Source: Macrobrachium rosenbergii (lineage: Eukaryota; Arthropoda; Malacostraca; Decapoda; Palaemonidae). Taken from it: DNA of 64,000 nt. The notes beneath the pieces were generated by a model. That model was given only the letters and a program-made list of their open reading frames with translations, searched no databases and was not told the origin of the DNA. Made by a program: the position numbers and the translations under genes. Of this stretch, positions 31,783 through 43,339 are shown piece by piece. The DNA lies in the NCBI RefSeq assembly GCF_040412425.1, contig NC_089744.1, positions 33,317,743 through 33,381,742 of the forward strand, read 5' to 3'. Numbering within the stretch: the first letter of the stretch is position 1; the number at the start of each line of letters is the position of its first letter.

Positions 31783-32112
31783 TTACATGATAGCTAGTTG
31801 AATACCAGACGAGTTGTTGTTCAATTCCGGCTTCATCTTTTTAATAGTCAGCGACTCTGAAATTAAAAGGTCCAGTCTATTTGAACAAAAAGACAGTACC
31901 CGAAAATCCAGGTCAGTGAAAGGATGGTCCTGTGCTAAACTGTGTTCTCTAATGGCAGAATAGGGTGGTTTGGAAAGGGGAAACCTAGTTCTAATAGAAA
32001 GACCTCTGTGTTCCAAAATTCTGTGTCTGAGCCAACGGGAACTAGATCCCACGTATCGCAGACCACACTGCGAACAAGTGAACAAGTAAACGACACAGGA
32101 ATTAAGGTCCAC
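31783..32112 (-). CDS. GIY-YIG endonuclease domain of the Penelope-like element
   Basis: This 109-residue frame begins C-V-V-Y-L-F-T-C-S-Q-C-G and continues L-R-Y-V-G-S-S, the split G-I-Y...Y-V-G type signature with the inserted Cys-x2-Cys seen in Penelope-like elements. R-H-R-I-L-E-H follows. It would nick target DNA to prime reverse transcription. The frame is separated from RT by frameshifts, so it is a remnant. Its first Met is not a natural start. Confidence 0.85.
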   Translation of the reverse strand: MDLNSCVVYLFTCSQCGLRYVGSSSRWLRHRILEHRGLSIRTRFPLSKPPYSAIREHSLAQDHPFTDLDFRVLSFCSNRLDLLISESLTIKKMKPELNNNSSGIQLAIM

Positions 32113-32612
32113 AGGCAGAGTAGGCTTTTCTCTCTCAAAAGTGATCTTATTGTAAAACGATTACAGAAAACAAACCGGAAACTGATTTGAGGGAAACAAT
32201 GCTTAAGTATTTCTTGTAACTTTTTTCGGACCATATAGCTACTATGATCAAGGTAAGGCAATTTAATGTACTTTACATCTTTATTAGCAGTACTGTACAC
32301 CGGTCTGGGACAAAACTTTTCATTTAAAATTTTTTTCAGAACTTTGTAAAATACAAAAATGGGATGAGTTTTCAGAAAAATAATTCTGGAGGAAAACCAT
32401 ATCTTGATGAAATAAAATCACAACAAACATTGTAGGCTCTATTAATCAAAGTGCGTATTGAGTTCATCTTATACAACTTTGGCATGAAAAACTGAGGTAA
32501 TTCAATCCTAAGCCAGTAAAAGTACTTTTCCTATAAACAGAGGTCTCAAATTTTGCCACTATTTCTGTATACCTGTACATCTAAAAATGACAACTTATTA
32601 TCCTGTTCCGTC

Positions 32613-33131
32613 TCACAAGTAAAAAGAAATGTTAGGGTGACGAGAATTAAAATATTCAAAAAACAAATCAACATGTGATAATTCCTTAAACACAAGGAAA
32701 GTATCATCTACATACCTACAGTAATACAAAGGTTTGAAAGCACTAGGGCATTCAGACATCCAAATCCTTTCACAATAACCCATGAAGCAATCCGCATATA
32801 CAGGTCCAAGGAAGTTACCCATAGCTACTCCATCTATTTGATTATACAATTTACCATCAAAAGTAAAAATGCCATCAGCAGTTGCTAAATGTAATAATTT
32901 TTGCAAGTCTATTTTATTAAGTCCAAACACTGATAAATGGTTTTCACATATATTATTAAGAATAATGTCGGTTGTTTCTTTTAATGGGATATTGGTGAAA
33001 AGAGAGGTTACATCGAAACTAGCCATTACAACTTCTTGGTTAAAATTGAAAGAGCATAATTCTTTAACAAATTTGGAAGAATTAGATATGTTAAATTCAC
33101 CTAAAGTTTGTACGGTTTGCCTAAGGTACAT
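32613..33131 (-). CDS. Reverse transcriptase fragment of the Penelope-like element, minus-strand copy
   Basis: This 172-residue frame has M-A-S-F-D-V-T-S-L-F-T-N-I-P (first catalytic Asp), G-V-A-M-G-N-F-L-G-P-V-Y-A-D, and R-Y-V-D-D-T-F-L-V-F with the catalytic Y-V-D-D. These are the usual RT blocks of Penelope-like elements. It starts where the inverted join cuts off the earlier RT blocks and stops by frameshift after F-N-S-R-H-P. Confidence 0.88.
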   Translation of the reverse strand: MYLRQTVQTLGEFNISNSSKFVKELCSFNFNQEVVMASFDVTSLFTNIPLKETTDIILNNICENHLSVFGLNKIDLQKLLHLATADGIFTFDGKLYNQIDGVAMGNFLGPVYADCFMGYCERIWMSECPSAFKPLYYCRYVDDTFLVFKELSHVDLFFEYFNSRHPNISFYL

Positions 33132-33400
33132 AAAATAGGAAACCCTTTAAGACCTATTATTTCCTCAATTGGTACTTTTAGTTATAACCTGTCTAAGTTT
33201 TTGGTTCCAGTTTTAAACCCTCTAACTTAAGGTGAATTTAACATATCTAATTCTTCCAAATTTGTTAAAGAATTATGCTCTTTCAATTTTAACCAAGATG
33301 ATGTAATGGCTAGTTTCGATGTAACCTCTCTTTTCACCAATATCCCATTAAAAGGAACAACCGACATTATTCTTAATATATATGTGAAAACCATTTATCA

Positions 33401-33859
33401 GTGTTTGGACTTAATAAAATAGACTTGCAAAAATTATTACATTTAGCAATTGCTAATGGCATTTTTACTTTTGATGGTAAATTGTATAATCAAATAGATG
33501 GAGTAGCTATGGGTAATTCCCTTGGACCTGTATATGCGGATTGCTTCATGGGTTATTGTGAAAGGATTTGGATGTCTGAATGCCCTAGTGCTTTCAAACC
33601 TTTGTATTACCGTAGGTATGTAGATGATACTTTCCTTGTGTTTAAGGAATTATCACATGTTGATTTGTTTTTTGAATATTTTAATTCTCGTCACCCTAAC
33701 ATTTCTTTTACTTGTGAGACGGAACAGGATAATAAGTTGTCATTTTTAGATGTACAGGTATACAGAAATAGTGGCAAATTTGAGACCTCTGTTTATAGGA
33801 TAAGTACTTTTAACTGGCTTGGGATTGAATTACCTCAGTTTTTCGCCAAAGTTGTATAA
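33401..33859 (+). CDS. Reverse transcriptase fragment of the Penelope-like element, plus-strand copy
   Basis: This 152-residue frame is nearly identical to the minus-strand RT from the F-G-L-N-K-I-D-L block onward. It contains G-V-A-M-G-N-S-L-G-P-V and R-Y-V-D-D-T-F, and extends further to F-L-D-V-Q-V-Y. Upstream RT blocks are present but in another frame. Confidence 0.85.
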   Translation: MFGLNKIDLQKLLHLAIANGIFTFDGKLYNQIDGVAMGNSLGPVYADCFMGYCERIWMSECPSAFKPLYYRRYVDDTFLVFKELSHVDLFFEYFNSRHPNISFTCETEQDNKLSFLDVQVYRNSGKFETSVYRISTFNWLGIELPQFFAKVV

Positions 33860-34796
33860 GATGAACTCAATACGCACTTTGATTAATAGAGCCTACAATG
33901 TTTGTTGTGATTTTAATTTATTTCATCAAGATATGGTTTTTCTCCAGAATTATTTCTGAAAACTCATATCCCATTTTTGTATTTTACAAAGTTCTGAAAA
34001 ATTTTTAAATGGAAAGTTTTGTCCCAGACCGGTGTACAGTACTGCTAGTAAAGATGTAAAGTACATTAAATTGCCTTACCTTGGTCATAGTAGCTATATG
34101 GTCCGAAAAAAGTTACAAGAAATACTTAAGCATTGTTTCCCTCAAATCAGTTTCCGGTTTGTTTTCTGTAATCGTTTTACAATAGGATCACTTTTGAGAG
34201 AGAAGCCTACTCTGCCTGTGGACCTTAATTCCTGTGTCGTTTACTTGCTCACTTGTTCGCAGTGTGGTCTATGATACGTGGATCTAGTTCCGTTGGCTCA
34301 GACACAGAATTTTGGAACACAGAGGTCTTTCTATTAGAACTAGGTTTCCCCTTTCCAAACCACCCTTTTCTGCCATTAGAGAACACAGTTTAGCACAGGA
34401 CCATCCTTTCACTGACCTGGATTTTCGGGTACTGTCTTTTTGTTCAAATAGACTGACCTTTAATCTCAGAGTCGCTGACTATTAAAAAGATGAAGCCGGA
34501 ATTGAACAACAACTCGTCTGGTATTCAACTAGCTATCGTGTAATTTCATAGTAGGTACTCAATTAGGTCGTTAGATATTTTACTTTGTGAGTGGAGTTTG
34601 TTTACATTTCACTTTAGTTTTATTTTCATATTTTTATGTTTGTGTTTTTAATTTTTCGTTATTTTACGTCTCACCCTTTTAGTTTGTATTTACTTGTTCA
34701 TTTTATATATTTCGTTAGTATTTTTGCTGAAGATTTATTATGACAATTCATGTTATTGTAATTTTATTGATTCTCATCCTTGTCGGTTTTTTCAGC

Positions 34797-34823
34797 CTGA
34801 TGATGAGGTTTTATACCTCGAAA
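34797..34823 (+). ncRNA. Hammerhead-ribozyme-like core in the plus-strand Penelope element
   Basis: CTGATGA (34797-34803), one base, then a stem GAGG-loop-CCTC (34805-34819) and GAAA (34820-34823) reproduce the conserved core and stem II of a hammerhead ribozyme. Such ribozymes are known in the terminal repeats of Penelope-like elements. I could not confirm stems I and III or the cleavage triplet, so self-cleavage is not established. Confidence 0.6.
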
Positions 34824-34881
34824 GCTTGTACAATAAAGAATGTTCTTCCTGGTCTTGGCAAATTATTTATTTATCATTAAG

Positions 34882-34884
<3 letters not shown>

Positions 34885-34968
<84 letters not shown>
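34885..34968. repeat. (TA)n(TG)n microsatellite at the right end of the Penelope-like pair
   Basis: TA run to about 34942, then TG, directly abutting the 3' end of the plus-strand copy. Confidence 0.95.
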
Positions 34969-34973
<5 letters not shown>

Positions 34974-36632
34974 ATGTATTATGTAAATCTGTCAATTATT
35001 TGTAGTTTCTTGTACTGTAATCTGTAATGTATATATGTATATAAAAATAAAAAGGTCATTCACCCTTTTCACTGCTTGACCACAGGTGAACCTCCAGTGC
35101 AGAAAACTAAAACGGAAACCGCTTCAAATGAAGAGGCCTATCCTAACACTGGACCCTTTACTTCATCTTGCATGGAATATCAGATTTTTTTTTAATATAT
35201 ACCAGTATTTTCTAGGGCATCTGCCTCTCATGCTTTCCTCATGACCAAACCATCCCTACAGTACATTAATCTATCCTTTCACCCGTTCACCTTTTTATCA
35301 CTAATAATTGCGTCATGTATTCTGTTCATCTCAAGGACTTTGTCCTTTTCTGTATTCTATTTCATTCACATAAAGCATACCTCTCAACCCCTTGTACATA
35401 CGTTTCCACCTTGGCTTCCTGGAGCAGTAACTTCGAATTCTTGCACACACTTATTCTGTGACTTGACTTTTCTCTCATCCCATCTGATACTTGTGGATCA
35501 ACTGCTTTCACTGTTGTCCTGAGTATTAAAATTCATTGCTTTATATTCCAGGTTTCCATTTACTTTCATAACTTAAGTCTTACATCACGCAACTATTTGC
35601 TCTTACAATTACTTTTAAACCTTCACTCGTTCTTGTAGTTTGCCAATATCATCCACGTCCAAAATCATCGCTCCAGTATTCTAGTTTCCATATGCTCTCA
35701 TATCTTGTAGCCGTGCTCTTCTTATATTCACTCGGCTTTCTTCCTTGAAAACCTAGTCCTTGCAATTTTTCACTGTCCCAAATTATGATTGCAATACCTG
35801 CAAAGATCAACCATTCAACACATTTGTCCCAAATTTTCACCTGCTCTGTAGTTCCTTCTCTGACTTACTGCGTCTATCTTTACAAAGATATTAAACATCT
35901 ATGGTGTCTGGTTGGTTTAGATTTTGGCGGCTATGTGCCAGCACAGGTCTTTGTCCTTTGGCAACCTTGTAAGTGTAGGAAGGTGTTGAATAGGCTTAGA
36001 GGTCTGATGTGGACTTCTGAACTCGACTATCATCAGAGATACCAAACAGCAATGGAATTACAATGCATAACTTGCCTGCTTTTCACACAAACATCTTGTA
36101 AAAAGTTTTGACCACCTATAAACTCGTACCCAGACTGTCCTGTCGTCCATCTTTTTCTTAATCCTCGTGTATTCCATTGAAACCTCCCTCATCTAGACTC
36201 ACCTGACAGACCCTGTTAAGCCACTCAATAAGAAGGGCAAGAATTCTTCCCTAGCATTTTTATAAATTTAAAATATGCACATCTTAGAATACGTATGGGT
36301 CCATTGGCTAGAAGAGTGGCTGTACTTATATCTGATCATTGTGGTTAAAGTAGAAGTGAGAATAGATGCAGATAGGTCGTAATGCGGATGATTAAGACAA
36401 AGTTTGGTGATTAAGAAGTGGGAATAGAATGCCAAGTGGCTAAAAAGGGGATGCGCTTGAGACTGAGGCAGAAGAATTCGAATGTGAATATAAAAGGTGA
36501 GTCATGGAATTGGCAAGGAGTGGTGGTGGGTATAGAAAGTTAGGACCGAGGGAATAAAACCACTAAAGGGGGTCGGGAAAAACGAGATTGAGTGAAGGAG
36601 AGAAGAAAGGTGACGTAGGTACGATTCCGTCA
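34969..36632. other. Intron-like stretch, no recognised feature
   Basis: Frames at 35241-35522 and 35785-36111 are open but lack motifs and splice context. The mixed composition could be old transposon DNA, but I cannot name a family. Confidence 0.4.
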
Positions 36633-36633
36633 T

Positions 36634-36704
<71 letters not shown>
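36633..36704. repeat. (AC)n(TA)n microsatellite
   Basis: A CA run followed by about 50 bp of TA. Confidence 0.95.
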
Positions 36705-36706
<2 letters not shown>

Positions 36707-38190
36707 TAATAGATGTGTAATGGCTGTTATTCATTGCGGAATGTGCTTTGTTGTAACTACAGTGTAGACATAGGTACGTGGTTCAAGAGGACTTTTCTTT
36801 TATTGCAAGCAGGGATCGCTATCAGGTTACTGAACTGGTTTGACAGACACCTGGCGGTGGTAGTGTCGGCGCCGGAGGTCATAGGATTAATGCAAATGAG
36901 GTTGATGGGATGGTGTCCCCAAATGGGGGTGCGTGGCCTTTTCCTGGAGGAGTTTGAAGTTATTTCTGTAAAAAAATATTTGTTTCAATCGTGGGTGTAA
37001 GCGTAACTTAAAATTTTCTCCCTGTCAAAATTTCACAACCTCCGGACATACTGTATTAAATACCATATTTCAGTAGCATTTGTATATTAACCAAACAGTA
37101 TTTCATTCCCATAATCTGCTTCATGAGGAGCTGGTAACTGTGTAGTTGTGGACTGAAGAAAGATATTAAAAAATGTCGTAGTTGCACTGCAGCACAAATT
37201 GGTCGATTTGACGTTTATTTCTTACTTTTTAAGAATTGATTTTATTTTTTCACTCTTGCTTTTGATAATTTGGTTTTTAGCTTTTGAATTTTTAATTTTT
37301 TTTATATTTCATTGTTCCTATTCTGGGTTTATCACAGGAGATGGGATACGTTAATATCAAGAGTTTAGGCGAGTTTGGTTTTTAGTTCATATCAGTTAAC
37401 AGGAATGTGTTGACTACTTCAGCATTTAGGCGCAGTTAGTGGCACTGTATTGGAATGTGAAAGCTTGATAGTACAGAGCTATATACATTCTTTTGCATAC
37501 ACGTTACGAATGAATATATTCGCACCTACAGTAGTTTGCTGAGGTTTTATCAAAGAAACCATATAGGAAGCCGTTGGACATTGGCACAATTTTTCAACAA
37601 ACCAATATTATGGATACAGTCAAAATGCCTCCTAGTAATGTAAACAACATACAAACCTTGTCAGAGTAGTTTGTCAAGTTTGTCGAGGTTCCCTATCTAT
37701 TTGCTTCAGAGTATTCACTTAGAAACATGAAAACCTGAGGGCCAACGATGAAGGCGGGTCCCCTAAATGCTACTTTTTACAGTTACTATAGGGTTGGGCA
37801 GTTGGACTATTGCCCAGGACTTCTTGGTCTGGTATAGTGTGGCCTCATAATTCAGGTAATTCTGTTCGCATGCCTTCAGCCGCTTCTCTGAAGAGGTCAT
37901 ATTACTGGTGTGTCTCTTTTTGTTGCATTCGATCACATTATCAGCAACGTATTGTATTGCTTTCAGGAAATAAATTTCGTTCCCTTTTGCCATTTTTCTT
38001 GTACACAATACCCGTACCTAGTGGCGGTTCGTTGAAATATTGATGAATATCAAAGTAGCGATGATAGTTTTCTTACTTTCTGCAGACATACAACTACCGA
38101 TTGTCTCTTGCAGTAGTCCATGATTTGAATGAAAAAAATGTTTTTCAATCAGCGGCATGGTTCTGAGAACTTTTGCTTTGCACATATATG
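36705..38190. other. Intron-like stretch, no recognised feature
   Basis: No gene, RNA or named repeat was seen. Confidence 0.4.
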
Positions 38191-38210
38191 TACGTGTGTG
38201 TATGTGTATA

Positions 38211-38283
<73 letters not shown>

Positions 38284-38411
38284 GTATGTAATATATATAT
38301 ATACTGTATATATATACATATAACTATATATTATATACATATATACTATGTATATAATATATATAATATATATACATATATATATATTATATAATATATA
38401 TATATATATAT

Positions 38412-38479
<68 letters not shown>

Positions 38480-38492
38480 GTATATATATATA
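38191..38492. repeat. Impure TA/TG microsatellite cluster of about 300 bp
   Basis: A long TA run (about 38218-38268) is followed by many short TA runs broken by GT, CA or single bases. Ile-Tyr frames here are artefacts. Confidence 0.95.
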
Positions 38493-39355
38493 ATGGCAAG
38501 CTATTCTTCTTCAGAGTGGTACGAGATGAAGTAGAATGCTGTGAATAACGGTCGCTTGAGTATCGAATGTTACTGTAACTGTAAAGTGAAGATCTCAACC
38601 GCAAACGAATGTACCTTGCTGTTGAAACCTTGAGTTTTTCTTTATTACCAGTGCTGTTATTTAACTGAATATCGATGAAAGCCTACAATCTTAATTGGTG
38701 CTTATATCGTGAAATGTCATTGCGAGATGGGTTTTGTAATTAGATTGAAAATGCACAACTGCAACCTCGTTCATCGTGTTGTCTGTAAATAGTAGGTTAG
38801 GTAGGCTTTTTTTGTATTGTCGTTGTTTAATATTGTCTAGACGGAGCGTCTCTCAAGTTGTAATAAAAGGAACAGATCAGCCGAAGACTTGGAAATGCAG
38901 CTAGAAATACCCAGAAGTGGAGTCACAGCTGAGGAGTATGAGCTGGGTCCTCGCAGGCGTTTTTTATTATACGCCTCTAACCATGTGAAGTTGCGCCTGA
39001 TTTTTTCCTTCAGATGATAAACTTGAAGAAAATTGAACTGGGTTTTATATCCAGTTGGCCGTGAAGAGGTATACCCGAATTTTTCTAATTATTTGGTAGC
39101 CCCTATTAGGAGGCGAAGCGGTTTGCTGAATTGAAAGAAAGTTAATTTGGAAACGTGTAATTGTATCTTAGATCAGTTAAAAAGGGTAACGTTGACGTAC
39201 CTGCGCTGCGTCTTAATTTATATACGGCCCTCTTCAATAGTGGTCGTTGAACGGTCTAATCTCTTTTAAGGTTTTCATAATTTTCGGTATTGTATAGTTA
39301 AGGGCTGACTTCCCCGATGATCTCAAAGGTTATCTCATAAAACCAATCAGGCGTT

Positions 39356-39357
<2 letters not shown>
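38493..39357. other. Intron-like stretch, no recognised feature
   Basis: No gene, RNA or named repeat was seen. Confidence 0.4.

Positions 39358-39414
<57 letters not shown>
39358..39414. repeat. (CT)n microsatellite
   Basis: About 57 bp of uninterrupted CT. The opposite strand encodes an Arg-Glu run that is not a gene. Confidence 0.97.
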
Positions 39415-39417
<3 letters not shown>

Positions 39418-41353
39418 TGTAGAGAACGTGGGCTGATCTGCAGAGTACCGTACTTCCTCAGTTGTGTTAAGATAGTATTTTGGCACGTACATGTATTTTT
39501 TATTCGAACTGAGATTAATTGAAAAATATGAAACGTTAAAGCTGCATTAAGGTTTCATTTGTTTTGTTTATTCACGAGGCTTCGACTTAGTTGTAAAAGC
39601 CATTGGAAGTCACCACGTACAAACTTGTGGGGGTTCTTGAGCAGATAGTTATTTGGATGGTACCTTTGTTTTACATTGCAATTGTTCCTTTCATCACAAG
39701 TCTTTACCATTGAAATAGAATTTTGATATTGCTGGTACTTTTTACATCAAAAAATTATTTTTCACCCAAAAAGTTCACTGGCTGTGCTTGGCGCCCAATC
39801 ATATAAAGGATAAATGGCGACTTGAAAGGAGCTTCTAGGTATTCTGTTATATCACCTGTGAACTCGCAAGCGGCGCTACTCTTCAAACACTAAAAGACGA
39901 CCGCCCCTCCGGTTTCTGGAATTCTTTATGCAACAGACTATGGCGTAACCAAACCATAATATTAAATATCTGATTAAGTAGGCAACTATGATCACAGACT
40001 TGCAGTCTCATGTTCATTCCCCCAAGAAGGAATGCAATATGCGTACATTTTTATTTTCCAAGAAAAAAGGAATATCCTATAGAATCTACTCTCCAGTCTA
40101 GCGGAACTGCAACCGTGATCTGACCGATATAAAAATTACAGTGCAAGGCCTGTCGTGGATTTCTCGCCCCCTTTGAAATACCAGGTAAAAATATGGTAGT
40201 GTAGATAACCCCGCCCTAACGCGGCCAGATACTGATGTGGGGGCCAATAGGAAGGCCTCTAAAAGAACGTGGAAGACTAGGATAACTATCCAATCGTAAA
40301 TGTGAGGTTCCACAATTTTGTTGACAGGTTATGTGAGAGTAAAATGCAGTGGAGATTTGAAAAATTCCTAGTCAAACTGTAAGTCGGGTAACTCTTACCA
40401 AGAGGACACTATTCCTCCTACGGTTTAGGTTCATGAAATACGCTCCTAAACTCACGTTCCCCTTTGATGCGCCTATTTTCGTTTAGCAACAAAGCTAAGA
40501 TGTTCTAGGTCAGTTGATAGTGGGCGTAGGCTAATGGGGCGAGTGTCCTAATTTTTGCACGGGGATCTGGAGTAGTTGCCACTCGGCTTTGCTTCCGGAT
40601 TTTTCGGCCCTGAACCATTAAGTGACCATATTCATAGTCCGTCATTTCAACTTTACCTTACTGCAAGGATAGGTTAATTTGGTTTACTGGTAAGGGATTC
40701 CATCGCTGAAAAGACTGTAGTCTGATTTTTAGTGTGCTACATTCTAAGGCGGCTTTATTTACATCGGTTGCTCTTGTACCCAGGTGTAAGCGTTGTGTAT
40801 TATCAGTATTGCACGTGTTTGCATCGTTAGTCGGGTTTGTCCCCATTAACAATATGCTTTGGAAAGCAGTCTTGATAGTTCAACATTATCAGTTGGGTTA
40901 ATGTGAAAAGGCATAATTTTTATTGGTCCAACATTTTTATACTGATACCAAGAGTACGATTTGGAATCATGGTGGTAATACATAAAACTAAATATCCATA
41001 ACTACTGGAATCAACTACCAAAAGTTGTTACCTGGACGGTAGCCTTGCCTCTCCTAATATAGGAAGATAGAAGCCTTGTCCCAACAGACGGCATTCCAGC
41101 ATGGGTCATAGCTGATGTTCACAGATATGGTTTGACTAACGGATACTTTGGCACAGCTTCTGCGTTTATTGATTGATTTATTCATTGACAATGTAATAAG
41201 TAATTTTAATAGTAAGGAAAGTGTAGTTGTTCGGCAGTGGTAGAGATTAACTGGTTTGTAAAAGCCTTCCATCCGTAAACATGAAATGCTATCAAGGTGA
41301 CCGGTGAGAAATTCAGAGATATTTGACATTTCAGGACCCGAGAACGAAAAAAA

Positions 41354-41354
<1 letters not shown>
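39415..41354. other. Intron-like stretch, no recognised feature
   Basis: No gene, RNA or named repeat was seen. Confidence 0.4.
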
Positions 41355-41414
<60 letters not shown>

Positions 41415-41416
41415 TC
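41355..41416. repeat. (CT)n microsatellite, slightly interrupted
   Basis: CT run with TTTC and TATC interruptions. Confidence 0.97.
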
Positions 41417-41759
41417 ACTCACTTCTGAAGGCTAATGGCATAGAATACATTAGATACATTATATTACAGCATGTTCATGGGATATTGTTACCTGTAATGA
41501 AGCCTTATGAGAATTGTTCCGACGAGCTGCGTTATCGATCCGAATCGACTTTTGTTTTTCGTCATGCAGAGATGTTTTTAGTATTTTGTCTTGCTTTTAT
41601 TATGCGCTCAATTTACCTTCGCGAGAACATTAGTAATTAACCTCTTTTCCCGGCCTTCATATTATGGCTTTCAGTCCACTTTTTTTATCGCGATTTTAAT
41701 CCCTTTAAATGCCTGCATTTGGAATATTTCAGCTATGGGTGATGGTAATTCAACACATT

Positions 41760-41975
41760 GTCATGATCCAAGGGTCATGGTCAAATTTAAGAGGTCAGAG
41801 GTCATATAAGACCAAATTAGGTAAGATTTACACAAAACTAATGTACAGTGGTCAGGGCCATACTAAGATGTCAGCGGTTATGACTTAAGTGGTGTGTGAT
41901 ATACGTCATATATAACATTCTTACTCCAATAACAAAGCTGAGGTCAAGGTCAAACTTGGGGGTCAGTGGTCGGAT
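41760..41975. repeat. Cluster of GGTCA motifs, including direct repeats
   Basis: AGGTCA-G-AGGTCA (41792-41804) and AGGTCAAGGTCA (41941-41952) occur with further GGTCA words near 41773, 41855 and 41971. The spacing resembles nuclear-receptor half-site pairs (DR1 and DR0), but such GGTCA-rich tracts may also come from a repeat family. Confidence 0.45.
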
Positions 41976-42734
41976 GAAAACTGCGTTGCGTAGGCCATTT
42001 CATCAAACAAGTTTGTATCCTTGGAGAACTTTCACCAAGAAATTCTTGTGAAGTTTTAATGTATGGTGTACATTGCATATGCTGTACAGTATTTCATTCA
42101 GGAATGCTAGTTAAATCCAGTTATGGTAAATGGCATATCTTTGCCCAGTAGCCTAATTCTAATACATGGTCTTGTACAGTAGACAGTCTTAAATGACGGA
42201 TATGATTTCTAGTTTTTGAGGGCAGGCACAACCTTGGTTAGTGATGCTAGCCCGAAGCACATTAAAGCTGGTTTGTGAAAGGTGATAGGAACCTACGCGT
42301 ACGATGATGTACTGTGAACATGAATGCTTTAAAACTTATTCAATTGAGTCTTTTCATCCTGTTAAGTGTTCGTAGATTCATATTTTGCTTTAAAAACATT
42401 TGATGCATTATGGACGCTAATTTTTTGGTAAATTATGTTTAGTATCCGATGGATGTCTGGGCAGATATACTCTAACTAGCCGTACTAGATTCTACTGGTG
42501 TCTGGTTGGAATCGTAGTTCAGTATTCGAGAAAAAAAGTACTTTGGTTAGGAAGAAAAATGCCTTCTGCCATGATGAGTCAGATTTTTTTTCCCCAAGAA
42601 ATTCCCCCTTAGGAACAGCGGTTTTTACCAGTCCGTAAACATGCCTCGTGAAAGAGGACTCGCACAAGGTCATTTGTCCCCCCTGAACGCACAGCCACAT
42701 CCAGTTCGTTTCGTCACGTATGAGGTGTGGTTGC

Positions 42735-42786
42735 TCTCTCTCTCTCTCTCTCTCTCTCTCGAGAGAGAGAGAGAGAGAGAGAGAGA
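42735..42786. repeat. (TC)13(GA)13 perfect palindrome
   Basis: TC repeats to 42760 meet GA repeats from 42761 through CTCGAG with no spacer, giving two 26-base self-complementary arms. Confidence 0.95.
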
Positions 42787-43339
42787 TTCTTTGTAGTACG
42801 TAATCAGGTTATTACCTATCTGATAACTACTTTTCCGTTGTAATCCAGTAGTTTTCTGTCAGTATTCATTCGCGCTCGCTAGCATATGTTTTCTTGACCT
42901 TTTATAATGGAGGATTTCTTACCGTCTGTTTGTGTGGGCCAAATGCATTGTGTGAGTGAGTTTGCCAGTTTTTGTTGAGGTAACAAGTTTTACCATTTCA
43001 AGTATTTCCTATCAAACAGCAGAGATAATCTTCTTTTTAATTTGGACAGATTATTAAAGATGCATTTTGTCATTGTTAGTGAGTGGTTCAGTACGCTGAG
43101 CAGGGGCCAGTAGGTCGTTACCCTGAACATTTTTTAAGATGTCAAAAAGGTTTTCTTTTGTGCTTGGCTGTTATAAATTTGAACTTTATAAACATGCAGA
43201 TTGATAACTACAGATTTTTTTTGTAATGGGTATCTTATATTAACAGTATTTGCCTTTATGGATTATGTTTGTGCTGCAAGAATATTGTTTACAGTGTATG
43301 TAAGTGTTCGATCGGACTTCTTAATGACGTCAATAAACC

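Larger units (their letters stand above)
31428..33131 (-). mobile_element. Penelope-like retroelement, minus-strand copy, 5' truncated
   Basis: Reading leftwards it holds a reverse transcriptase frame (33131-32613), a linker in shifted frames, a GIY-YIG nuclease frame (32112-31783) and a 3' region with a hammerhead-like remnant (about 31504-31534). RT plus C-terminal GIY-YIG endonuclease is the hallmark of Penelope-like elements. The copy lacks the N-terminal part of the protein and is joined head-to-head to an inverted second copy near 33115. Confidence 0.88.
33115..34870 (+). mobile_element. Penelope-like retroelement, plus-strand copy, 5' truncated
   Basis: It begins in the RT block L-P-K-V-H-K-I-G-N-P-L-R-P-I (from about 33117), slightly more upstream in the protein than the minus copy. 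It continues through RT, the GIY-YIG region and the 3' region. A TAA near 33230 and a frameshift near 33390 break the RT. The GIY-YIG part (about 34195-34545) carries a stop after C-S-Q-C-G-L and further shifts. The 3' region holds an intact hammerhead-like core (34797-34823) and AATAAA (34832-34837). A (TA)n tract follows directly. Confidence 0.88.
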
